NCBI GenBank assembly: GCA_963726715.1
Contig: CAVSDF010000006.1
Coordinates: 62,001 to 126,000, forward strand
From: CAVSDF01 sp963726715
GTDB taxonomy: Bacteria > Bacteroidota > Rhodothermia > Rhodothermales > BA12
Direction: 5' to 3'
DNA: 64,000 nt
Under the pieces are notes generated by a model that saw nothing but the letters and a program-made list of their open reading frames with translations, was not told the DNA's origin and did no database searches. Below, one piece after another: positions 1 through 10,047 of the stretch. A program made the translations under genes and the position numbers. The first letter of the stretch is position 1, and each line of letters begins with the position of its first letter.

Positions 1-207
1 CGCCCGACGCCGGTCATCGACCGGTTCTGGTTCCGCTCGGTCTACTTCACCGAACCCGGCGGCGTGGTCTTCGAACTGGCCACCGACGGCCCCGGCTTCG
101 CCGTCGACGAGAACGCGGCGACGCTCGGCGAGGCGCTCATCCTGCCGCCGTGGCTGGAGCCGCAGCGCGCGCAGATCGAGGCCGCGCTGCCGCCGCTGGC
201 GACGTGA
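1..207 (+). CDS. Ring-cleaving dioxygenase / glyoxalase-fold (VOC) protein, C-terminal fragment
   Basis: The reading frame is open from base 1 to a TGA at 205-207, so only the last 68 residues are in the window. The segment FRSVYF-x-EPGG followed by FELATDGPGF is the typical second metal-binding half of extradiol-type ring-cleaving dioxygenases of the VOC superfamily (MhqO/catechol dioxygenase-like); the Glu of FELATDG is the expected iron ligand. The ending LPPWLEPQRAQIEAALPPL is also typical of that family. These enzymes open hydroquinone- or catechol-type rings in the cytoplasm. The substrate cannot be told from this fragment, and the N-terminal half lies outside the window. Confidence 0.8.
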   Translation, partial: RPTPVIDRFWFRSVYFTEPGGVVFELATDGPGFAVDENAATLGEALILPPWLEPQRAQIEAALPPLAT

Positions 208-209
208 CG

Positions 210-292
210 GCCCCTACCGGTTGCTACGCCTTGGACGGGCTCCTCAACATCCTCCCCCGCTCGCGGGGGAGGTGGCCGAAGGCCGGAGGGGG
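210..292. repeat. Interspersed GC-rich palindromic repeat, family A (copy 1)
   Basis: Core hairpin CTCCCCCGC/GCGGGGGAG at 252-271, followed by GGTGGCCGAAGGCCGGAGGGGG. The upstream half (TACCGGTTGCTACGCC...GACGGGCTCC) matches the upstream halves of the copies near 35970 and 61893. It fills the space between the dioxygenase stop and the DUF6483 start. Confidence 0.8.
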
Positions 293-327
293 CTGAACCG
301 CGCTCCCGAGGCGCCGTTGCGGGCGGC

Positions 328-756
328 ATGATCCAACGCGACTTCGTCCTGCGCCTGATTGCCGAGGCGGCCCGCCTCGTCGCCCTCGCGCTCGGGCTGC
401 GGCGCGCGGGCGATCCGGAAGAGGCCGCGGCCCGGCTCGACGACGCGGCGCGGCTCGTCACCGGGCAGCCGCTCGACGTGGTGGTCGCCCTTCCGGAGTC
501 CGCGCACCGCGCCCTCTGCACACGCGGCGACGTGTTCGATCCCCTTCTGGCCGTCGCCCTCGCCGATGTGCTCGCCGCCGCCGGTCACCCCGACGCCGCG
601 CGCCCGCTCTACCGCGCCGCCGCCGACGCGGGCGCCGCCGTGCCGCTTCACGCGCTCATCCGGTCCGCGGGCGGGGCGGGGACGGGGCGGGAATCCGGAT
701 ACGAGGGCGAGGAAGGTCCGCGCGAGTCGGGCCGGGGCGAGGCGTCGCCGGGGTGA
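328..756 (+). CDS. DUF6483-family protein
   Basis: Intact 142-residue protein. It opens with MIQRDFVLRLI and continues with a helical stretch (ALGLRRAGDPEEAAARLDDAARLV) that matches what I know of DUF6483, a small helical TPR-like family of unknown function whose members start MI-x-RDY-x-x-RLI. No signal peptide or membrane segment is visible. The last 30 residues are Gly/Glu/Arg-rich and look unstructured. It is followed 42 bp later by icd, whose promoter-like box lies in the gap, so the two are probably separate transcripts. No function is assigned to the family. Confidence 0.7.
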   Translation: MIQRDFVLRLIAEAARLVALALGLRRAGDPEEAAARLDDAARLVTGQPLDVVVALPESAHRALCTRGDVFDPLLAVALADVLAAAGHPDAARPLYRAAADAGAAVPLHALIRSAGGAGTGRESGYEGEEGPRESGRGEASPG

Positions 757-762
757 CGGCGG

Positions 763-770
763 TATCTTCA
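763..770 (+). promoter_or_regulatory. -7-like box TATCTTCA upstream of icd
   Basis: Fits the Bacteroidota-type -7 pattern TAnnTTTG loosely and recurs as TA(C/T/G)CTT before many genes here. It lies 28 bp before the icd ATG. No clear -33 element is seen. Confidence 0.4.
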
Positions 771-798
771 CCGCATCACCCAATCCCCGACCCCGACG

Positions 799-2032
799 AT
801 GCCCGACGGCCAGACGATCACGATGCAGGACGGACGCCTCTCCGTTCCCGACGCCCCCATCATCCCGTTCATCATCGGCGACGGCACCGGGCCCGACATC
901 TGGCACGCGTCGGTGCGCGTGTTCGACGCGGCGGTCGAGAAGGCGTACGGCGGCACCCGTCGGCTCGTCTGGAAGGAAGTCCTCGCGGGCGAGAAGGCGT
1001 TCGACGAGACCGGCGAGTGGCTCCCCGAGGCCACCCTCGACGCCATCCGCGAGCACCTCGTCGCCATCAAGGGACCGCTCACGACGCCTGTCGGCGGCGG
1101 CATCCGCAGCCTCAACGTGGCGCTCCGGCAGCAGCTCGACCTCTACGCCTGCCTCCGGCCCGTGCGCTACTTCGCGGGCGTGCCCTCGCCGGTCAAGGAG
1201 CCGGAGAAGGTGGACATGGTCATCTTCCGCGAGAACACCGAGGACATCTACGCGGGCATCGAATTCCAGGAAGGCACCGACGACGCGGCGCGCTTCGGGG
1301 CGCTCATGCAGGAGCACTTCCCGGACCGCTACAAGAAGGTCCGCTTCCCCGAGACGACCGGCTTCGGCATCAAGCCCGTCTCCAAGCGAGGGCACCGAGC
1401 GCCTGGTGCGCGCGGCGATGGAGTTCGTGCTCGCCAACGGGCGCACGAGCCTGACGATCGTGCACAAGGGCAACATCATGAAGTTCACCGAAGGCGCCTT
1501 CCGCGACTGGGCCTACGACCTCGTGGTGAACGAGTACGGCGCCGAGCCGCTCGACGGCGGTCCGTGGCACGTCGTGAAGCGCGACGGGCGCGAGATCGTC
1601 ATCAAGGACGTCATCGCCGACGCCTTCCTCCAGCAGATTCTCACGCGCCCCGCCGAGTACGACGTCATCGCGACGCTCAACCTCAACGGCGACTACGTGT
1701 CCGACGCCCTCGCGGCCCAGGTCGGCGGCATCGGCATCGCGCCGGGCGCCAACATCAACTACGTGACCGGCCACGCCATCTTCGAGGCCACGCACGGCAC
1801 GGCGCCGAAGTACGCGGGCAAGGACATGGTCAACCCCGGCTCGGTGATCCTCTCGGGCGAGATGATGCTCCGCTTCATGGGCTGGACCGAGGCCGCCGAC
1901 CTCATCATCGAGTCGCTCAACACGACCATCGGCCAGAAGCGCGTCACCTACGACTTCCACCGCATGATGGACGGCGCCGAAAAGCTCTCGACGAGCGGAT
2001 TTGCGACGGCGATGGTCGAGAACATGGGCTGA
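799..2032 (+). CDS. icd: NADP-dependent isocitrate dehydrogenase (frameshifted near 1387)
   Basis: Oxidatively decarboxylates isocitrate to 2-oxoglutarate in the TCA cycle. The first frame carries FIIGDGTGPDIW, the substrate loop PVGGGIRSLNVALRQ (phosphorylatable Ser equivalent) and ENTEDIYAGIEF. The second frame carries IVHKGNIMKFTEGAF, LNLNGDYVSDALAAQVGG, ATHGTAPKYAGKD and YDFHRMM. The Lys-Tyr of PKY and the Tyr/Arg of YDFHR are the residues that give NADP preference in the E. coli enzyme, so NADP is the expected cofactor. The two frames join at AAG-c-GAGGGCACCGAG; removing one C restores VSKEGTERLVRAAMEFV without gap. The span is 3n+1 bases, as expected for one inserted base. The ATG at 799 gives the conserved start. 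Confidence 0.95.
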
Positions 2033-2051
2033 GCCGCGCGGCCTCTGACGA

Positions 2052-2083
2052 GGGCGGTTCGGATGCCTCCGGACCGCCCTTTC
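2052..2083 (+). terminator. Rho-independent terminator after icd
   Basis: Stem GGGCGGTTCGGA (2052-2063) pairs with TCCGGACCGCCC (2068-2079) around a 4-nt loop and is followed by TTT. It sits 20 bp after the icd stop and just before the next gene. Confidence 0.75.
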
Positions 2084-2108
2084 GCGCTCCCTCCTCTCCG
2101 CACTCACC

Positions 2109-2889
2109 ATGAAGGCCCTCATCACCGGCGCATCGGGCACTGTCGGGCGGGCCCTTGCCGCGCACCTGCGCGCCGACGGGCACGCGTGTCACGGCGTGGG
2201 ACCGCGCCGCCGCGCCGCCGGACGACTACCACGCGATGGAGCGCTACGTGCGCGCCGTGGCGCCGGACGTGCTCGTCCACCTCGCCATCGCCTCCACGCC
2301 GACCGGGCGCGCCGACGAGGGCGAACTCGTCAACGTCGCGTGGCCGTCGGAGCTGGCGTGGCTCGCGCGGCAACTCGGCATCCGCTTCGTGTTCACGAGC
2401 ACGGTGATGGTGTTCTCCGACGATGCGCGCGGGCCGTTCACCGTGGCCGCGGCGCCGGATGCGGCGGAGGGGTACGGCGCGCAGAAGCGGCGGGCCGAGG
2501 AGCGCGTGTGGACGCAAAACCCGGAGGCGCGGATCGTCCGGCTCGGCTGGCAGATCGGCGACGGCACGGGCGGCAACGAGATGACGACGTGGGCCGACGC
2601 GCAGCAGGCCGCGCACGGACGCGTCGAGGCGAGCACGCGGTGGCTGCCCGCCTGCGCCTTCGTCGACGACACCGCCGCCGCGCTCGTTCGCGCCGCCGAC
2701 CTCCGCCCCGGCGTCTACCACGCCGACAGCAACGATGGCTGGACGTTCTTCGACATCGTCTCTGCCCTCGCCGCCCGCACCGGGCGCGCGTGGGCGGTCG
2801 CCCCGACGCACACCTTCGCGTACGACCAGCGGATGCACGACCCGCGGATCGGGATGCCGCCACTGTCGGCGCGGCTCAGCGGCCTGTGA
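2109..2889 (+). CDS. NAD(P)-dependent sugar-nucleotide reductase/epimerase, RmlD-like SDR (frameshifted near 2188)
   Basis: Extended SDR-fold protein of about 259 residues. The N-terminal Rossmann motif TGASGTVGRALAAHL is in the first frame. The rest is in the frame that begins VTAWDRAAAPPDDYHAMERYV, with PDVLVHLAIAS, a Ser-containing FVFTSTVMVF and the YGAQKRRAE catalytic Tyr-x3-Lys pattern (Y-GAQ-K). This layout resembles dTDP-4-dehydrorhamnose reductase (RmlD), but no other deoxysugar genes are nearby, so the substrate is unknown. Removing a single T in GCG-t-GTCACG reunites the frames, and the span is 3n+1. It lies 76 bp after icd, separated by a terminator. Confidence 0.8.
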
Positions 2890-2920
2890 GCCGACTCTAC
2901 CGCTTGCTCAGGTCGCTTGG

Positions 2921-2947
2921 TCTGGAAAAGCGCTTTTCCGCTCCAGA
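2921..2947. promoter_or_regulatory. Nested palindrome TCTGGAAAAGCGCTT... (putative operator, copy 1)
   Basis: A perfect 16-bp palindrome GGAAAAGCGCTTTTCC (2924-2939) lies inside outer arms TCTGGA (2921-2926) and TCCAGA (2942-2947). The first 15 bases recur exactly at 52967-52981, and both copies are upstream of a cell-wall hydrolase gene. This copy is 187 bp before the amidase ATG and 32 bp after the SDR stop, so a terminator role is the alternative here. Confidence 0.5.
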
Positions 2948-2999
2948 ATGTCTCTTTATCGTGACGGGGGGACAGATCCGTTGCAGGCCGGAGGTTCAT

Positions 3000-3008
3000 G
3001 CTACCTTC
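3000..3008 (+). promoter_or_regulatory. -7-like box GCTACCTTC upstream of the amidase gene
   Basis: TACCTTCG-type box like those before rnc, carA and the first yceI. It is about 125 bp before the amidase start codon, which would give a long leader. Confidence 0.3.
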
Positions 3009-3133
3009 GCGTTGCGGTAGCCCCGTCGGCGCTTGGCCCTCAACGACGACCGGATCGGACGACCGTATGTCCCCGCGCCTCTGCCTCCCCCGGCAGCGGC
3101 GCACTCCGATCCCCGTTCTCCAAGAGGTTTCCC

Positions 3134-4709
<1,576 letters not shown>

Positions 4710-4712
4710 CGG

Positions 4713-5888
4713 ATGCCGATGCTCGATGCACTCCTCGGCGCCCCGTCCGTCCGTTCGCGGTGGATGGGGCGCCGCTCGTTTCCGGGGATGGGACCGGCGC
4801 TCCTCGCCGCCCTCGCCCTCGTCGGATCGGGATGCCGCGGCGCCGACGGCCCGGTCGCCGCGCCCGATTCTACCGCCGCGCCTGTGGCAACGGTGGCGCC
4901 CGGCAGCCTCGCCGGACGCATCGCCTTCGTCTCCGAGCGCGACGGCAACGCGGATGTCTACCTCTACGACGGCGCGAGCGGCGAGACGCGACACCTGACG
5001 ACGCATCCGGGCGCCGACTTCCCCGTCGCCGCAATTCCCGGCACGCCCGACCTGCTCGTGCTCTCGTCCACGGGCGAGGGCGACGGGCAGCGCGAGGCGC
5101 TCGTCCGCTACGACGCGCGCGCCGACACGCTGCGTCCGCTGCGCCTGGCCGCGCGGACGCTCCGCAACCCGGTCATGAGCGGAGACGGGAAGGCGGTCGT
5201 CTTCGAGGGCGACATGGCGAGCGTGCGCGACCTCTTTCGCTACGACATCGCCGCCGACCGCCTCGACCGCCTCACCGACCACCGCCTCGGCAACTTCGAC
5301 CCGACGCTCTCGCCCGACGGCGCGCACGTCGCGTTCGCGTCGAGCCGCGACGGCGACGCCGAGATCTACGTGATGCCGATCCGCGGCGAAGGTCCGGGCG
5401 GGCGCGATGCGGTGCGCCTGACCGCCTTTCACCGCGACGACTACGCCCCACGCTGGTCGCCAACCGGCGAGGCAATCGCCTTCCTCAGCGACCGCGAAGG
5501 CGCCGCCCGCCTCTTCCTCGTCGCGCCCGACGGCACGACCCTGCGCCGCCTCCTCGCCCCCACCGACACGCTCGGCGCGGCGATGCAGGAGCAGGCCGCC
5601 GTCTGGTCGCCCGACGGGCGCTGGATCGCCATCGAGATCGTCCCTCCCGACGGCGGCGCGCAACTCTGGGTTGCCGAGGCCGAAACCGGGCGCCGGTGGC
5701 GCGTGGCCTCCGATCTACGCTCGGCGAGCGGCCCGGCCTGGTCGCCCGCCTCCGACGCCCTCGTCTTCGCGGGCATCACGTCCGGCACCGACTCCGACCT
5801 CTACGTCGTGCCCCGAGACGGCGGCGCGCCGATGCGTCTGACGACCTCGCCGGGCGCCGACTGGCTCCCGCGGTGGATCGGTCCGTAG
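4713..5888 (+). CDS. TolB-like beta-propeller (PD40) lipoprotein
   Basis: Intact 391 residues. It contains a lipobox LVGSGC (Cys41 from this ATG). The internal ATG at 4764 gives a more usual 23-residue signal peptide and may be the real start. The body is a series of WD40/PD40-like blades: IAFVSERDGNADVYLYD, PTLSPDGAHVAFASSRDG, PRWSPTGEAIAFLSDREG, AVWSPDGRWIAIEI, PAWSPASDALVFAG. These are the blade signature of TolB C-terminal propellers and related secreted proteins. There is no N-terminal TolB domain and no tol-pal genes are adjacent, so it is probably not TolB itself but an envelope binding protein of unknown ligand. It starts 3 bp after the amidase stop, which suggests cotranscription. 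Confidence 0.8.
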   Translation: MPMLDALLGAPSVRSRWMGRRSFPGMGPALLAALALVGSGCRGADGPVAAPDSTAAPVATVAPGSLAGRIAFVSERDGNADVYLYDGASGETRHLTTHPGADFPVAAIPGTPDLLVLSSTGEGDGQREALVRYDARADTLRPLRLAARTLRNPVMSGDGKAVVFEGDMASVRDLFRYDIAADRLDRLTDHRLGNFDPTLSPDGAHVAFASSRDGDAEIYVMPIRGEGPGGRDAVRLTAFHRDDYAPRWSPTGEAIAFLSDREGAARLFLVAPDGTTLRRLLAPTDTLGAAMQEQAAVWSPDGRWIAIEIVPPDGGAQLWVAEAETGRRWRVASDLRSASGPAWSPASDALVFAGITSGTDSDLYVVPRDGGAPMRLTTSPGADWLPRWIGP

Positions 5889-6041
5889 CGATTCGGCGTC
5901 GCCTGCTCAACTGATCTCTGTCACAACGAGCGTGTAACCGATTCGTCCTCATCCGTCAGCGTTACGGTGGGGTTGCAGCACAGGGAGACTCTGGGTGCGA
6001 AGGCGGCGTGAACCACGTCCGTTTCATTTGCCTCGCCCCCG
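5889..6041. other. Intergenic region before the esterase remnant
   Basis: Slightly AT-richer than its surroundings. I see no convincing promoter box, terminator or repeat in it. Confidence 0.4.
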
Positions 6042-7035
6042 ATGCCCACTCCTTCCTCCGATATGCAGGCCGTGCTCGACGCGCACGCCGCGATGGGTCC
6101 TCTTCCCATCGAGAGCCTCACCGCCGAAGCCGCGCGCCAGATCCCGCTCGCCGACCGCGCCGCCCTCGCCGTCATTGGCCACAGCACGGTCAAGCGCGCG
6201 ATGACGCCGATCCCCACACCCGTCGGGAAGGTCGAGCATCGCCTGATCCCCGGCCCCGACGGCACCGACCTGCTCGTGCGCGTCTACACGCCCGACGGCG
6301 CCGCCCGGCGGGCGGGTGGCCGGTCGTCGTCTACTTCCACGGCGGCGGCTGGGTGATCGCCGACGCTCGACACCTACGACGCCTCGTGCCGCGCGCTCTG
6401 CGCCGACGCGGCCGGCGCGGTCGTCGTCTCCGTCGCCTACCGCCAGGCGCCCGAGCACCCGTTCCCGGCGGCGCACGACGACGCCCTCGCGGCCTACCGC
6501 TAGGTCGCGGCCAACGCGGGCCTCTTCGGCGGCGAGAAGGGCCGCGTGGCCGATCGCGGGCGAGAGCGCGGGCGGCAACCTGGCCGCGACCGGCCTCGCC
6601 GTCCGTGGCGCGACGACCGCGCGCGCGCCGCGCCGGTCACACCTCGCCGTCTACCCCGTCACCGACCTCGTCCACGGCCCGACGAGCGCGTCGGCGGTGG
6701 AGAACGCCGCAGCCAAGCCGCTCAACACGGCGATGCTGTAGTGGTTTTACAGGCTACCTCGCCCCGAAGGAGCAGTGGGGCGACGCGCGCTCTCGGTCCT
6801 CCACGCCGACCTCGCGGGCCTGCCGCCGGCGACGCTCGTGCAGGCCGAGATCGACCCGCTCCGCCCGAGGGCACGGCGATGGCCGCGAAGCTGCCGCGGC
6901 CGGCGTGTCGCCGTCGAGGCGCGCATCTTCGAGGGCGTCACGCACGAGTTCTTCGGGATGGCCGGCGTCGTCGACGGCGCCACCGAGGCGATGGCCTTCG
7001 CCTGCGAGCGCCTCACCGACGCGCTCAAACGCTGA
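6042..7035 (+). pseudogene. Alpha/beta-hydrolase fold-3 (HSL-type) esterase, heavily disrupted
   Basis: The pieces are unmistakable: oxyanion motif VVVYFHGGGWVIAD, VAYRQAPEHPFPAAHDDA, nucleophile motif GESAGGNLAATG, VQAEIDPLRP (acid) and VTHEFFGMAGVV (catalytic His), all in the correct order for a hormone-sensitive-lipase-type carboxylesterase of about 330 residues. They are spread over all three frames with at least seven frame changes. There are also two in-frame TAG codons, one at the Trp/Tyr position after LAAYR (near 6502) and one after NTAML (near 6739). Neighbouring genes average fewer than two indels each, so this density suggests a true pseudogene, or a locally poor consensus. The N-terminus MPTPSSDMQAVLDAHAAMG is intact. 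Confidence 0.8.
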
Positions 7036-7044
7036 TTCCGGCAT

Positions 7045-7106
7045 CCCCGAACCGCACCGCGCGCCCGGTGGCCTCGTCGGCTGCCGGGCGCGCGGTGCGT
7101 TCGGGG
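7045..7106. terminator. Large bidirectional terminator hairpin between convergent genes
   Basis: The left arm at 7045-7068 (CCCCGAACCGCACCGCGC...) pairs with the right arm at 7084-7106 (...GCGCGGTGCGTTCGGGG), more than 20 pairs with one bulge and a 15-nt loop. It lies exactly between the ends of the esterase remnant and the isomerase gene. It lacks a T-tract. Confidence 0.7.
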
Positions 7107-7115
7107 GAGGCGCGG

Positions 7116-7910
7116 TTACTGACCCCGCTGCGGCACGACGGCGGGCGCGGCGACGGGCGGCGGCGTGTAGAAATCGAGAGGGCGGACGGCAATCCAGAGG
7201 CGCTCGAACGGGCGGTCGCTGAACTCGCTCGGCGGCAGGCGCTGGCGGCGCGGCGTATCGGCGGTCTCCAATGTCATCAGCACGTCGAGGCCCTCGACGA
7301 CCTCGCCGAAGACGGTGTACTGGCGGTCGAGAAACGGCACGCCACCCTGCGTCTTGTAGCGCTCGATGAGGTCGGGCGCCCAGTCGAAGGTCGAGTCGTT
7401 GGTCGTCGCGCGGATGCGCGCCCTCGCCTCGTCGAGCCATGCGTCGTTGGCGAGGCGCCCGGTGACGAGGTAGAACTGGCTGCCGGACGACGCCTGCGTG
7501 GGGTTCATCTCGTCGGGCTGACGGGCGGCGGCGAGGGCGCCGCGCAGGTGCGGGAAGCCGAACTCGGCGGGCACGGTGTAGCCGGGGTCGCCGTTGCCGT
7601 CGTTCATCGGGTCGGCGTCGCGCGTCGTCGGGTCGCCGCCCTGCACGACGAAGCCCTCGATGATGCGATGGAAGGCGGTCGAGTCGTAGTAGCCGGTCAC
7701 CGCGAGGCGCTTGAAGTTGTCGCGGTGGAGCGGCGTCTCGTCGAAGAGGCGAACGACCATCCGGCCCTTCGGCGTCGTGATCTCGTAGAAATTGGTCGCG
7801 GGCAGGACGGTCGGCGCGGCGCTCGGCGGCACGACATCGGGCGTCTGGGCGCGCGCGGCGAGGGGCGCGAGGAGCGCGGCGGCGAGGAGCAGGGGGAGAA
7901 AATGGCGCAT
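7116..7910 (-). CDS. Secreted cyclophilin-type peptidyl-prolyl cis-trans isomerase
   Basis: Intact 264 residues from the ATG at 7910. A cleavable signal peptide (MRHFLPLLLAAALLAPLAARAQ) sends it to the periplasm. The cyclophilin core follows: GRMVVRLFDETPLHRDNFKRLA, YDSTAFHRIIEGFVVQGGDP (catalytic Arg in FHR, and QGGD), GYTVPAEF, SSGSQFYLVTG and YTVFGEVVEGLDVL. It would speed prolyl isomerisation during folding of exported proteins. Bacteroidota-type secreted cyclophilins usually have this longer insertion between the QGGDP and AEF motifs. It is the last gene on its strand before the hairpin at 7045. Confidence 0.92.
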   Translation of the reverse strand: MRHFLPLLLAAALLAPLAARAQTPDVVPPSAAPTVLPATNFYEITTPKGRMVVRLFDETPLHRDNFKRLAVTGYYDSTAFHRIIEGFVVQGGDPTTRDADPMNDGNGDPGYTVPAEFGFPHLRGALAAARQPDEMNPTQASSGSQFYLVTGRLANDAWLDEARARIRATTNDSTFDWAPDLIERYKTQGGVPFLDRQYTVFGEVVEGLDVLMTLETADTPRRQRLPPSEFSDRPFERLWIAVRPLDFYTPPPVAAPAVVPQRGQ

Positions 7911-8020
7911 CGAAAATCGGAAAGCAGGGCGGCCCAACGAACGCGGCCCCGCGGTGGATTCGTGCGCCCGGCCGCACAGGCAACCCCGCTCCCCCTCCCG
8001 CATCCAGGCCCCCAGACCGC

Positions 8021-8046
8021 GTAGGGGCGGGTCCCCGACCCGCCCC
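8021..8046. repeat. Short palindromic repeat GTAGGGGCGGGTCCCCGACCCGCCCC, family D (copy 1)
   Basis: Inverted GGGGCGGGTC/GACCCGCCCC arms. Related copies are at 32653 (opposite orientation) and 63014. Confidence 0.8.
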
Positions 8047-8085
8047 GCCCGCCGCCCATCGCCCGCGGCAGACCCACGCCCAGCG

Positions 8086-9024
8086 TCACAGCGCCCCCGC
8101 CAGCCGGTCGAGAACCGCCTCGGCGTCCACCGCCGCGAGGCGGCCGGAGCGCACGGCCACGCGGACGGTTTCGGTGGCGAGGGCGGCGTAGACGGGCGTG
8201 AGGTGCGGCGCGGCGGCGGCGAGGGCGGCGAGGTGGCGCCCGACGGTGACGGCGTCGCCGCGGACGATGGGGCCGCTGAGGGCGTCCTCGGGCCGCGCGC
8301 GGGCGAGGTTGGCGACGGTGCCCGCGAGGAGGGGCCCGACGAGCGCATCGGCATCGTCGGGCGGGAGACCGGCAGTGCCGAGGATTTCGGCAGCGACGGC
8401 GGCGAGGGCGACGGCGAAGTTGCTCGCCACCGAGAGCGCGAGGTGGTAGGCCGCGCGGCTGCCGTCGGGCACGACGACCGGACGCATCCCCAGAACCGCC
8501 GCGAGCGCCCGGCCCCGGTCGAGCGCCCGCGCGTCGCCGCCGAGCGCGACCGCGGCGCCCTCGAATGCCTCGGGCGGCGTGCCCGCCGCGAACGCCTGCG
8601 CCGGGTGAAAGGCCAGGACATCGGCCCCCGCATCGGCGAGCGGCGCGAGCACGTCCGCCCCGACCGCGCCCGATGTGTGGAGCACCAGCCGCGGCGCACT
8701 GCCGGGCGTTCCATCGGACCGCATCCGTCCACGGCCCGGCGACGCGCGGCAAGCTCCGACACGACACCGGCGAGCGCGGCGTCGGGCACGGCGAGGACGA
8801 CGACGGCGGCCCCGCGCGTGGCGGCGAGATCGCCCGACGCGTCGGCGCCCACGGCGGCCGCGACGCGGGCCGCGCTCCGCCCGCCCGGACTCACGACCAC
8901 CGACGGCGGCATCCCACGACTGGCGAGGCGCGCCGCGAGAACCCCTGCCGAGCGCCCCCGCGCCGACGAGGGCGACAGGACCGACGACCGCGCCAGCAGG
9001 CCGTCCGGCAGGCGGCGCGCTCAC
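8086..9024 (-). CDS. Rossmann-like / DUF2520 domain protein (two frameshifts)
   Basis: The N-terminal half has the nucleotide-binding strand VALVGAGALG and, after a frame change near 8943, VLAARLASRGMPPSVVVSP and VVVLAVPDAALAGVVSELA, as in pyrroline-5-carboxylate-reductase-like Rossmann domains. After a second frame change near 8725 comes RLVLHTSGAVGADVLAPLADAGADVLAFHPAQAF followed by the helical DUF2520 half (AAYHLALSVASNFAVALAAVA...). This two-domain family is widespread in Bacteroidota, and its substrate is unknown. The start is a GTG that overlaps the marC stop as GTGA, which fixes the N-terminus and implies translational coupling. The frames were assigned by family order, not by an unbroken ORF. 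Confidence 0.75.
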   Translation of the reverse strand: MSAPPAGRPAGAVVGPVALVGAGALGRGSRGAPRQSWDAAVGGRESGRAERGPRRGRRGRRRVGRSRRHARGRRRRPRRARRRARRCRVGACRASPGRGRMRSDGTPGSAPRLVLHTSGAVGADVLAPLADAGADVLAFHPAQAFAAGTPPEAFEGAAVALGGDARALDRGRALAAVLGMRPVVVPDGSRAAYHLALSVASNFAVALAAVAAEILGTAGLPPDDADALVGPLLAGTVANLARARPEDALSGPIVRGDAVTVGRHLAALAAAAPHLTPVYAALATETVRVAVRSGRLAAVDAEAVLDRLAGAL

Positions 9025-9656
9025 GAGGTGCCCGCGATCATCCCGGAGATGCCCACCCGGATCATGGCGACGGCGATGGCGGCGAGGAAGAGGTTGACGA
9101 CCTTGGCGATGGCGAGCGACGTCGAGCGCCCGAGGCGCAGCAGCAGCCACGGCCCGAGCACGAAGGTCACGAGCACGATGGCGAGGTTGAGCACGAGCGA
9201 GGCCGTCGTGACGGGCGTGCCGTAGGCGTGCTGCGAGATGATGAGCGTCGTGATGGCGGCGGGGCCGCAGCACGAGCGGAATGCCGAGCGGCACGATGCC
9301 CACATCGGCGGCGCGCTGCGGGGCGCCGCCGTCCTCGTCGTCGTTCGAGCGTGCGCTGCTTCTTCTCGCCGAAGAGGAGGTCGGAGACGGCGATCACGAA
9401 CAGGATGATGCCGCCCGAGACGCGCAGGTCGTCGAGCGTGATGCCGAGCACGCCGAAGAGCGCGGTGCCGCTGAAGATGATGACGAGCGAGACGACGAGG
9501 GCCGTCGCGGTCGCCTGCATCGCCAGGCGGCGCCGCTGCTGGTACGGTGTGGCCTTCGGTGAGGCTCATGAAGATCGGCATGATCCCGATCGCGTCGATG
9601 GCGATGAAGAGCGGCAGGAAGGCGCTCGGGAAGGCGGTCAGGAAGTCGCTGAGCAT
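9021..9656 (-). CDS. MarC-family (UPF0056) integral membrane protein (three frameshifts)
   Basis: About 210 residues once three single-base insertions (near 9540, 9345 and 9265) are removed; the span is a multiple of 3, as three +1 events require. Family features are present: N-terminal FLTAFPSAFLPLFIAIDAIGIMPIFMSLTEG, then LVVSLVIIFSGTALFGVLGITLDDLRVSGGIILFVIAVSDLLFGEK, then IPLV-x-GPAAITTLIIS and a C-terminal pair of helices ending FLAAIAVAMIRVGISGM. Six membrane helices are expected. The function of MarC proteins is unresolved despite the name (multiple antibiotic resistance). It heads a two-gene operon with the DUF2520 protein. Confidence 0.9.
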   Translation of the reverse strand: MLSDFLTAFPSAFLPLFIAIDAIGIMPIFMSLTEGHTVPAAAPPGDAGDRDGPRRLARHHLQRHRALRRARHHARRPARLGRHHPVRDRRLRPPLRREEAAHARTTTRTAAPRSAPPMWASCRSAFRSCCGPAAITTLIISQHAYGTPVTTASLVLNLAIVLVTFVLGPWLLLRLGRSTSLAIAKVVNLFLAAIAVAMIRVGISGMIAGTS

Positions 9657-9688
9657 CGGCGTCGGGCGGAGTCGTCGGGCGGGGCGGT

Positions 9689-9696
9689 CCAAGCTA
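9689..9696 (-). promoter_or_regulatory. -7-like box TAGCTTGG upstream of marC
   Basis: On the minus strand, 32 bp before the marC ATG. Fits TAnnTT as at the other promoters listed. Confidence 0.35.
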
Positions 9697-9854
9697 CGCG
9701 CCCGGCGCCGGGCCGCGCGTCGGGAGACGCGGTGCGTTCTGGCAGCGCCGCAGGCGCGCAACGCATCGCCGCCCGGCGGGCGCGGTGGCCCACCGGGCGG
9801 TGGCGGCCGGACTCGTGGGTCCGGTGCGGGTGGAGACGACGGCGCGGGAGGCGC

Positions 9855-10047
9855 TCAGGCCTCGGCGGTGTCCGCCTTGTCTTCCTCGTCGTCGTCGAAG
9901 TCGAGCGAGAGGTCGTCGTCGTCGAGGTCGTCGTCTTCCTCGTCGGCGAAATCGTCGCCGAAGTCGAGGTCGTCCTCGTCTTCGTCCTCGGTTTCGGCGG
10001 TCGTCGTCGTCGGCGAACTGGAGGTCGTCGTCGTCGTCGAGGGGCAT
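9855..10047 (-). CDS. Small Asp/Glu-rich acidic protein (frameshifted near 10000)
   Basis: About 63 residues, of which well over half are Asp or Glu. It begins MPLDDDDDLQFADDDD and, after one inserted base, continues AETEDEDEDDLDFGDDFADEEDDD to a stop at 9855. The span is 3n+1. The coding strand is full of GAC/GAG tandem triplets, so the acidity may partly reflect slippage-prone triplet repeats. No family is recognised. Such peptides can be nucleic-acid mimics or metal/histone-like buffers, but nothing here shows that. It stands alone between marC and the gene at 10347. Confidence 0.55.

Noticed and set aside
799..2032. Programmed ribosomal frameshifting in icd and similar genes
   Set aside because: No slippery heptamer or downstream pseudoknot was seen, the shifts occur in many unrelated essential genes and nearly always as an extra base. 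Sequencing error is simpler.
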